A stretch of DNA of 64,000 nucleotides. Origin: 66-474 sp963771735. GTDB lineage: Bacteria; Pseudomonadota; Gammaproteobacteria; Xanthomonadales; Rhodanobacteraceae. Position 1 is the first letter of the stretch; the number at the start of each line of letters is the position of its first letter. The stretch is from contig CAVYUN010000002.1 of assembly GCA_963771735.1 (NCBI GenBank), positions 434,001 through 498,000 of the forward strand, in the 5' to 3' direction. A program made the translations under genes and the position numbers. Below are positions 58,268 to 64,000 of this stretch, piece after piece. The notes below the pieces were generated by a model that saw only the letters and a list, made by a program, of their open reading frames with translations, did no database searches and was not told the origin of the DNA.

Positions 58268-59487
58268 ATGAATCGTCGTGTCGTCATCACCGGAGTCGGC
58301 GCCGTCTGCGCGCTGGGGCATGACGCGCAGGTGACCTGGACCGCCATGCGCGAAGGCCGCAGCGCAATCGCACCGCTGGCGGGATTCGACGACCAGGACA
58401 TGCGGGTCAAGATCGCCGCGCAGGTGCGCGATTTCGATCCGGCCGCACACTTCGATTCGAAGAAACTGATCCTGCTCGATCGCGTCTCGCAATTCGCGCT
58501 GGTCGCCGCGCGCGAAGCGGTCGCACAATCCGGGCTCGACTTCTCGCATGGCAACCTGCGGCAACGCGGTGCCTGCGTGATCGGCACCGGCACCGGCGGC
58601 GAAGTCACCAATGACGAATGCTCGAAGCGCCTGTACGGCGAAGGCAATCCGCGCCTGCATCCGCTGTCGATCGTGCGCCGCATGATGAGTGCGCCTGCCT
58701 CGCAGGTGTCGATCGAGTTCGGCATCACCGGGCCCAGCTTCGTGGTGTCGAGTGCCTGCGCCTCGGCCAACCATGCTTTCGCGCAGGCGTTCGCGATGGT
58801 GCGCTCTGGCGTCGCCGACGTCGCGCTGGCCGGTGGCACCGAAGCCTGCCTGACGCTCGGCGTGTTGCGCGCCTGGGAAGCCATGCGCGTGCTGTCCGAC
58901 GACACCTGCCGGCCGTTCTGCAAGCAGCGCCGCGGACTGGTGCTGGGCGAGGGCGCGGGCATGCTGGTGCTGGAAGATTTCGACCATGCGCGAGAACGCG
59001 GCGCGGAAATCCTCGCCGAATTCGCGGGCGCCGGCATGAGCGCCGATGCCGGCGACATCGTGCTGCCTTCGGACGCCGGCGCGGCACGCGCGATCAGCGC
59101 AGCGTTGCAGGACGCGCAGCTCGACCCCACCGACATCGACTACATCAATGCCCACGGCACCGCGACGCCCGCCAACGATCCGACCGAAACCCGCGCGATC
59201 CACATGGCGCTCGGCGAACACGCGAAGCAGGCGTCGCGATTTCATCAACCAAATCCGTCCACGGCCATGCGCTCGGTGCGGCCGGCGCACTGGAAATCGT
59301 CGCCGCACTCGGCGCCTTGCGCGATGGCGTGATTCCGCCGACCGCCAATTTCATCGACCCCGATCCCGAGTGCGACCTCGACTACGTGCCCAATACCGCA
59401 CGTGAGACACCGGTGCGCGCCGCGCTGTCGAACGCCTTCGCCTTCGGCGGACTCAACGCCGTGGTGGCGCTCAAGCGCACGCCTTAG
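58268..59487 (+). pseudogene. Beta-ketoacyl-ACP synthase family (FabF-like), frameshifted
   Basis: Ketosynthase of the KAS I/II type that condenses acyl-ACP with malonyl-ACP. First frame (58268-59332): VVITGVGAVCALG, catalytic Cys in VVSSACASANHAF, EGAGMLVLEDF and the first catalytic His in INAHGTATPANDPTE. After residue 320 this frame loses similarity; the continuation (ISSTKSVHGHALGAAGALEIV with the second His, FAFGGLNAVVALK) is in the next frame, ending at 59487. One base appears to be missing near 59232. Either the enzyme is dead or there is an error in the sequence. Last gene of the five-gene operon. Confidence 0.85.
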
Positions 59488-59514
59488 CGCGTCCCCTGCC
59501 GGCACAGGCCGCGG

Positions 59515-59852
59515 TGCACCGACGGCATCGTCATGCCGGCGCAGGCCGGCATCCAGCTTCTCGGCTCGTCATCCCGGCGAAAGCCGGGACCCAGTGACTT
59601 CGGCTCTTGATACTTTCGACATCCCTGTCCTTTCCGCGCCGTCCAACGGCGCGGGTGACTTTCCTTTCGGGGAAAGTCACGAAAGCCATTGCGCCTCGCA
59701 TGACGGCCTCGGCAACACGACGTTGCCGAAACCGGCATGCCCCGGCGCAGTGGTCTTTGGCCACTTTCTGCCGAAACAGAAAGTGGTCCGCTCGCTTGCG
59801 AGCGGAACCGCTTTTCAACGAACTGGATGCCGGCCTGCGCCGGCATGACGAG
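59515..59852. repeat. Dispersed repeat family B, copy 5 (full compound element)
   Basis: Fills the 367-bp gap between the ketosynthase and cysK. Order: GTCATGCCGGCGCAGGCCGGCATCCAG (59531), GTCATCCCGGCGAAAGCCGGGACCCAG (59568), CGCCGTCCAACGGCGCGG (59637), GTGACTTTCC/GGAAAGTCAC hairpin (59656-59679), GGCCACTTTCTG/CAGAAAGTGG hairpin (59759-59786), CGCTCGCTTGCGAGCG (59789-59804) and CTGGATGCCGGCCTGCGCCGGCATGACG (59823-59850). The end palindromes are inverted with respect to each other, like the ends of a mobile unit. Confidence 0.7.
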
Positions 59853-59854
59853 CG

Positions 59855-60811
59855 TTATTGCTGCGCCAGCCAGTCGTCGTCCGATCCCTCGTTGACGCCT
59901 TCGAACAGGTACGTCGAGAGATAACGCTCGCCAGTATCCGGCAGCATCGCCAGCAGCACCGAATCCTTGGGCGCCTGTTTCGCGACTTCCAGCGCGGCGG
60001 CCGCGGTGGCACCGGCCGAGACGCCCACGAAGATGCCTTCCTCGGTGGCCAGCCGACGCGCGGTATCGCGCGCCAGCACTTCGTCGATCGGGATGATTTC
60101 ATCGGCAATCGTGCGGCTCAGGACCGCAGGCAGGAAATCAGGTGTCCAGCCCTGGATCTTGTGCGGGTGCCATTCATCGCCGGCCAGCATCGAGGCATTG
60201 GCCGGTTCGGTCGCGACCACCCTGATGTCGGGCCGCGCCAGCTTGAGCACTTCGCCGGCGCCGGTGATGGTGCCGCCGGTACCCCACCCGCTGACAAAAT
60301 AATCCAGCCGCTTGCCGGCGAAATCGCGCAGGATCTCGGGGCCGGTGGTGTTGCGGTGGTACGCGGGGTTGGCCTCGTTCTCGAACTGCCGGGCGAGGAA
60401 CCAGCCATGCTTCCGCGCGAGTTCCTCGGCGATGCGCACCATGCCGGTGCCGCGTTCGGCGGCGGGCGTCAGGATCACCTTGGCGCCATACGCACGCATC
60501 AGTTTGCGGCGTTCGATCGAAAAGGTTTCCGACATCACGGCCACGAACGGATAACCGCGCACCGCGCACACCATGGCCAGCGCCACGCCGGTATTTCCGG
60601 ACGTCGCCTCGATCACGGTCTGGCCGGGTTTGAGCGTGCCGCGCCGTTCGGCGTCGAGAATGATCGCCAGCGCCAGCCGGTCCTTGACCGACCCGCCGGG
60701 ATTGAACGACTCGACCTTGGCGTACAGCGTGACGTGCTCGGGTGCGATGCGATGCAACTTGACGATCGGCGTGCCGCCGATGGTATCGAGGATGCTTTCA
60801 TGCAGGGACAT
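59855..60811 (-). CDS. cysK: Cysteine synthase A
   Basis: PLP enzyme that makes L-cysteine from O-acetylserine and sulfide. The 318-residue protein has ILDTIGGTPIVKLHRI, the PLP-binding Lys in GGSVKDRLALAII, EATSGNTGVALAM, SGWGTGGTITGAG and GISAGA-like VGVSAGATAAAAL. The C-terminal extension after ERYLST is normal. AAGGAG is 7 bases before ATG 60811. A palindromic operator candidate lies upstream. Confidence 0.95.
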   Translation of the reverse strand: MSLHESILDTIGGTPIVKLHRIAPEHVTLYAKVESFNPGGSVKDRLALAIILDAERRGTLKPGQTVIEATSGNTGVALAMVCAVRGYPFVAVMSETFSIERRKLMRAYGAKVILTPAAERGTGMVRIAEELARKHGWFLARQFENEANPAYHRNTTGPEILRDFAGKRLDYFVSGWGTGGTITGAGEVLKLARPDIRVVATEPANASMLAGDEWHPHKIQGWTPDFLPAVLSRTIADEIIPIDEVLARDTARRLATEEGIFVGVSAGATAAAALEVAKQAPKDSVLLAMLPDTGERYLSTYLFEGVNEGSDDDWLAQQ

Positions 60812-60996
60812 GGCGACTCCTTGAAAACGAATGTTGCGCAGGGTCAATGGGCCGATGAACTCGAAGCATGAACGGCCGACATCGCTCCCGCAATGCACGC
60901 TTGCATGTACCGCGGCGACGGAATCCGGCTCGTGGCGGGACCGGGAGTCGATGCGGGCCGTGTGCAAATCCGTTCATGCAATGTGAAGCCGAAATC

Positions 60997-61022
60997 AAAT
61001 GGACGTCCAAATCTCGATCATA
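60997..61022 (-). promoter_or_regulatory. cysK promoter with palindromic operator candidate
   Basis: On the minus strand a -10-like TATGAT (61017-61022), with a weak CTGGCA 17 bases upstream, is followed by the perfect 10-base palindrome TGGACGTCCA (61000-61009) within AAATGGACGTCCAAAT (60997-61012). Its place at the transcription start fits a repressor site. The regulator is unknown; the ACGT centre recalls MetJ-type boxes, without proof. Confidence 0.4.
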
Positions 61023-61097
61023 CACTCTATCGCGATGCCTGCCAGCAGCCGTGCTCGTCACACCCTCGGACACCCACCGATGTGCGCAACCGTCGTA

Positions 61098-61265
61098 TGC
61101 ACGGCGCGCGATCAGCGCCTGGATCTGGCGATCGATGCCGTCGATTTCGGTGCGCACGGCCGCTAGATCGGGCTTCGCCGGTGTTTCGCGCTTGTCTCCG
61201 GTTTTGGCGCGCCCGGGTTTAGCTATCGCTGTGCGTTTGCGCGCCGGTCGGGGTTTGCCTGCCAT
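61098..61265 (-). pseudogene. Remnant of chorismate mutase (AroQ type) gene
   Basis: From ATG 61265 (GGAG 8 bases upstream) a basic Lys/Arg/Pro leader is followed by DLAAVRTEIDGIDRQIQALI ARRA, the N-terminal helix of AroQ chorismate mutases. After that the similarity stops; the frame runs on as unrelated sequence into the cysK start (60798). Pieces in other frames (VAHIGG) suggest frameshift decay. The rest of the enzyme is missing. Confidence 0.4.
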
Positions 61266-61338
61266 GCCGGTTCTCCACGGTGAACCCGCAGCTTGGCGGC
61301 ATCGCGTGTGATGCGCAAGCGTTTGGACGTCTGGATGC

Positions 61339-62850
61339 CTATCTCTTGCCTGCATTCGGTCCGGCCGTACCCGGCCCGGCGCCGCGACCGGCGCCGGCTG
61401 TCTCGCGAACGGCCTGTGCGTGCTTCGTCGTGTAACCATCGTCCAGCGTGTGCAGGAACGCGATGATGTCCTTGATGTCCTGCCGGGTCAGCGGCGGCGG
61501 ATCGCCGACATGACGATTGAACGGGGCGTCGGTGGTATCGACGTTGCTCCAGTACGCCCGCGGAAGGTCGTTGTAGAGCTCGACCTTGCCATCGGCGTCG
61601 TGCGGATAGATTTTGCCCGGCTGCACGCTGCGCAGGTTGTAGAACTCCAGCACCTGTTCGAGGCTGTGGTAGACGCCGTTGTGGAAGAACACCGTGCGCC
61701 GGTCCACGTTGCGCAGGGTCGGGGTCAGGAACATGCCGCAGTATTGGGTCTGCCGCGCCAGATCCTTGCGGAACGGGCCGCACAGCCCGAGGTCATGGAA
61801 ATGCGGGTTCTTGTTGAGCGGCAGATGGGGGTTGCGCGGCACGCCCAGTGCCTCGTACTGGGTGTCGGTGAACAGCGGCGGCAGACCGTCGCGGGTCGGC
61901 TGGCTCAGATGGCAGGCCGCGCAGTTGCCTTTGTTCGGATCGTTGAACAGTTCGAGCCCACGCATTTCGGCTGGTGTCAGCCGCGCGCGGCCCTGCAGCC
62001 AGGCGTCGTATTTGCTGGTGAATGCATGGAACGATGGGTCCTCGATCTGGAAACGGCCGATCGCGAACATCGCCTCGGACACCAGTTGCCGGGGATCGTG
62101 CAGGATGGCCGGACCAAACAGCATGGTGAAGTTCTTGCGATAGCGGCTGCGCGCAAGCTTGTGGGCGATACTGGCAACGTCGGGATTGGCCATTTCCACC
62201 GGATTCAGCATCGGGATCAGCGCCTGCCGCTGCAGCGAATCGGCGCGCCCGTCCCAGAACAATCCGCCTTGCGGAACGATCGGCACGTTGGCGGGCACGT
62301 TGCCGGCGGTTTTCCGGGCGCGGGGATCGCCACGCACCGAGGCCGCCAACGCATTGAGGTTCAGCGGAATGTCGGAATCCGCGGGATCGGGGCCGATGCT
62401 GAAAGGCAGTTGCCGATACAGGTAGGCGAGCGACGGCGGCGGGCGAAACCCGCTTTGCTCGAGATGCGGACCACCTGGTTGCAGGACATGTCCGGGCGGC
62501 GGATTGTAGCCATAGTCGGGGTCGTGGCACGAAGCACACGATTGCCGCCCCGATGCGGACAGGTCCGGATCGAAGAACAGCGCTTTGCCGAGTTGCGCCA
62601 CCGCGCTCAACGGGCGGACCGGCGGCAGTTTGAGATGTACGGGATGCGGATTGATGCCGCTGTCGGCTACGGATGTGGTCTCCGATGACGGCAAGCGTTG
62701 CTGCAATTTCGCGAAGGCGTAGCCGGTCAAGCCACAACAGGCGACGGCCAGCCCGAGCGCGATCCCCAGGCGCCGATCGGGCCGGCCGCGGGCGGGTTTC
62801 GAAAGTGATTCGGGAAGCAATCTGGAAATGATCGGCGGGCGACGGAACAT
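61339..62850 (-). CDS. Di-heme cytochrome c peroxidase family protein
   Basis: Membrane-anchored periplasmic protein of 503 residues with two c-type heme sites: SCASCHDPDYGY (about residue 107) and NCAACHLSQPTR (about 312), plus distal ligands typical of CcpA/MauG (FWDGRADSLQRQALIPMLNPVEM; TPTLRNVDRRTVFFHNG). An N-terminal helix (RRLGIALGLAVACCGLTGYAF) acts as signal or anchor. It reduces H2O2 or oxidises a partner protein. A Gly/Ala tail (GAGRGAGPGTAGPNAG) ends the protein. Its length is about 130 residues over classical CcpA. Confidence 0.9.
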   Translation of the reverse strand: MFRRPPIISRLLPESLSKPARGRPDRRLGIALGLAVACCGLTGYAFAKLQQRLPSSETTSVADSGINPHPVHLKLPPVRPLSAVAQLGKALFFDPDLSASGRQSCASCHDPDYGYNPPPGHVLQPGGPHLEQSGFRPPPSLAYLYRQLPFSIGPDPADSDIPLNLNALAASVRGDPRARKTAGNVPANVPIVPQGGLFWDGRADSLQRQALIPMLNPVEMANPDVASIAHKLARSRYRKNFTMLFGPAILHDPRQLVSEAMFAIGRFQIEDPSFHAFTSKYDAWLQGRARLTPAEMRGLELFNDPNKGNCAACHLSQPTRDGLPPLFTDTQYEALGVPRNPHLPLNKNPHFHDLGLCGPFRKDLARQTQYCGMFLTPTLRNVDRRTVFFHNGVYHSLEQVLEFYNLRSVQPGKIYPHDADGKVELYNDLPRAYWSNVDTTDAPFNRHVGDPPPLTRQDIKDIIAFLHTLDDGYTTKHAQAVRETAGAGRGAGPGTAGPNAGKR

Positions 62851-62958
62851 GATGGACGCCGGGTGCGTGCGATCTCCGCCCCGGGTTCAACCGGAGCGGG
62901 GATCGCGATGGGTGACCGATTCACGAACCGGCGACAATGGGTTTGCCGGCCCGAAAAA

Positions 62959-64000
62959 TCAGATGCGCCGTGACCTGCCGATCGACACGCCGGTCTCGGG
63001 ATTCAGATAGACCGGCTGCGCCTTGCCGGCGCCATGGCTGAAATCGAACAGGCCCATGATGCTTCCAGCCGTGGCGTCGTTGGAGCCCTGCCCGATGCGT
63101 TGCCCGTGCAGCCAGTTGTCCTCGATGAAACGCACCACCGAGGATTGCGTGATGCGGTTGTCATCGACGTAGTTGACGCGGGCGTAGGGCGAAATCACCA
63201 GGAACGGAATCCGGGTGCCGGGACCGCAACGGCCGTTGACGATCTTGCCGTTCAAACCGATGCCGGGCTGGGCGTCCGGGCCGGTGCACGAGCCCGGACC
63301 GTTGAGCTGGTCGGCGCCCGTCACCGTGCCCTGCGCCGTCTTCTCGGACGTGCTCGAGTCGAACGAGGACGTGGTGGGCGAGGCAAAGCGGTGGTCGTAC
63401 CAGCCGTCGGAATCGTCGTAGGTGATGATCACGGCGGTGTTCTTCCAGTCGGGCTGGCGCTGCAGGAAATTCAGCAGCTTCACGATGTGCGCCTGTTCGT
63501 CCAGCGGGTCGGAGTTGCCGGGATGGGCATCGCCGATCGCCGGGAACTTGATGTAGCTGACCGACGGGAAATTGCCCGACGCCACCGCGCGATAGAAGTC
63601 GCGCAAACCGTATTCGTGGTGCACCGGCGTCGAGGTGCTGTCCTTCGGGTCGGTGTAGCCGATCCGCCACACCGACGAGGGGCGCGCGTGCGTCGGGTTC
63701 GAGGTCGAGGCGTAGTACTGGAACCAGTTGTGGTGCGGGATGTAATCCTTGGGACTGGCATCCAGCACGCTGGAGTAGGTGCTGCGCTGGCAGCCGGTCG
63801 TACCGTTGCGATTGACGGTGTCGAGGTCGAAGCCGCCCATGAATCCGCCCCAGGTGATGTGGGCCGCATTCAACAGGTCACCGATGTTTTGCGACGTCAT
63901 CATCATGGTCTTGGAGGTCGAGGAGCAGACGTCGTAAGCTGGATCGGTATCGCCGACCAGGGTCAGGCCGCCCTGCCCGTCGGGGATGGTCGCCGCCGAA
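62959..64000 (-). CDS. Phosphoesterase family protein (phospholipase C/acid phosphatase type), partial
   Basis: The 5' end lies beyond the window: the frame is open to 64000. The visible 347 residues match the C-terminal half of PF04185 phosphoesterases: SKTMMMTSQNIGDLLNAAHI, TWGGFMGGFD, VSYIKFPAIGDAHPGNSDPLDEQ, AVIITYDDSDGWYDH (metal-binding Asp/His) and GTRIPFLVISPYARVNYVD. Such enzymes are exported and hydrolyse phospholipids or phosphomonoesters. It ends with LNPETGVSIGRSRRI, 108 bp after the divergent-free start of the peroxidase gene. Confidence 0.9.
   Translation of the reverse strand, partial: SAATIPDGQGGLTLVGDTDPAYDVCSSTSKTMMMTSQNIGDLLNAAHITWGGFMGGFDLDTVNRNGTTGCQRSTYSSVLDASPKDYIPHHNWFQYYASTSNPTHARPSSVWRIGYTDPKDSTSTPVHHEYGLRDFYRAVASGNFPSVSYIKFPAIGDAHPGNSDPLDEQAHIVKLLNFLQRQPDWKNTAVIITYDDSDGWYDHRFASPTTSSFDSSTSEKTAQGTVTGADQLNGPGSCTGPDAQPGIGLNGKIVNGRCGPGTRIPFLVISPYARVNYVDDNRITQSSVVRFIEDNWLHGQRIGQGSNDATAGSIMGLFDFSHGAGKAQPVYLNPETGVSIGRSRRI

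Larger units (their letters stand above)
60812..61338. other. 527-bp gap: cysK leader and chorismate-mutase remnant
   Basis: Apart from the cysK promoter/operator region near 61000 and the remnant gene at 61098-61265, no complete gene is seen. The cysK leader of about 190 bp has no recognised riboswitch. Confidence 0.4.

Overview
The window is high-GC gammaproteobacterial chromosome. Gene content and gene order point to the Xanthomonadales (Lysobacterales), most likely a Rhodanobacteraceae-type genus. The main reasons are the tsaD/rpsU/yqeY and folB/folK/pteridine reductase/MidA neighbourhoods, the dac-ybeD-lipB order, a split class II ribonucleotide reductase, and dispersed palindromic repeats in the gaps. 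No rRNA, tRNA, CRISPR array, prophage or insertion sequence was recognised. Coding density is high; most gaps over 150 bp hold repeats or promoters.

Layout. 0-5.6 kb: a metal P-type ATPase fused to a hemerythrin domain, transcribed away from an FNR-type box; a small secreted protein; PolX; a phasin with its own AT-rich promoter and terminator. 5.7-14.2 kb: pirin, a DUF4336 protein, exonuclease III with a UPF0149 protein, a bacterial GOLPH3-like (GPP34) protein, an M17 peptidase, a phosphate-binding-type protein fused to LysM, and a Deg protease. 14.2-18.5 kb: NrdR box, class II RNR large part (NrdJa), a histone-H1-like gene, then the C-terminal RNR part (NrdJb), which carries an A10 tract. 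18.5-25 kb: two unknown membrane proteins, thioredoxin, a secreted endonuclease/phosphatase-type enzyme, a GH92 mannosidase and a YeiH-type exporter. 25-32 kb: LysR regulator divergent from YeiH, a persulfide-dioxygenase-like hydrolase, a Y-family polymerase, and a cell-wall block (MltB, RlpA, D,D-carboxypeptidase). 32-40.9 kb: YbeD, LipB, tail-specific protease, YidB, UvrD, patatin and a WYL regulator. 40.9-48.2 kb: a molybdoenzyme module that looks like cytoplasmic sulfite dehydrogenase SoeABC, split by an SLC13 permease and a 770-bp repeat cluster. 48.3-56.1 kb: DUF481 outer-membrane protein, YqeY, S21, TsaD, an MscS channel, FolB, FolK-like, EcsC, pteridine reductase and MidA. 56.2-59.5 kb: a tightly coupled operon of two single-domain DMT transporters, an alpha/beta hydrolase, a carrier protein and a ketosynthase. 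59.9-64 kb: CysK, a chorismate-mutase remnant, a di-heme peroxidase and a phosphoesterase cut by the window edge.

Themes. Sulfur handling recurs: the YeiH/LysR pair, a persulfide-dioxygenase-like enzyme, Soe-like sulfite oxidation with an anion permease, and CysK. Envelope maintenance is the second theme. The least explained system is the DMT-hydrolase-DMT-ACP-KS operon. Two ends of genes are displaced by single-base frameshifts (pteridine reductase near 54155, ketosynthase near 59232); these are either real lesions or sequence errors. At least two families of dispersed intergenic repeats are present, and a piece of one seems to lie inside the soeA-like coding region.
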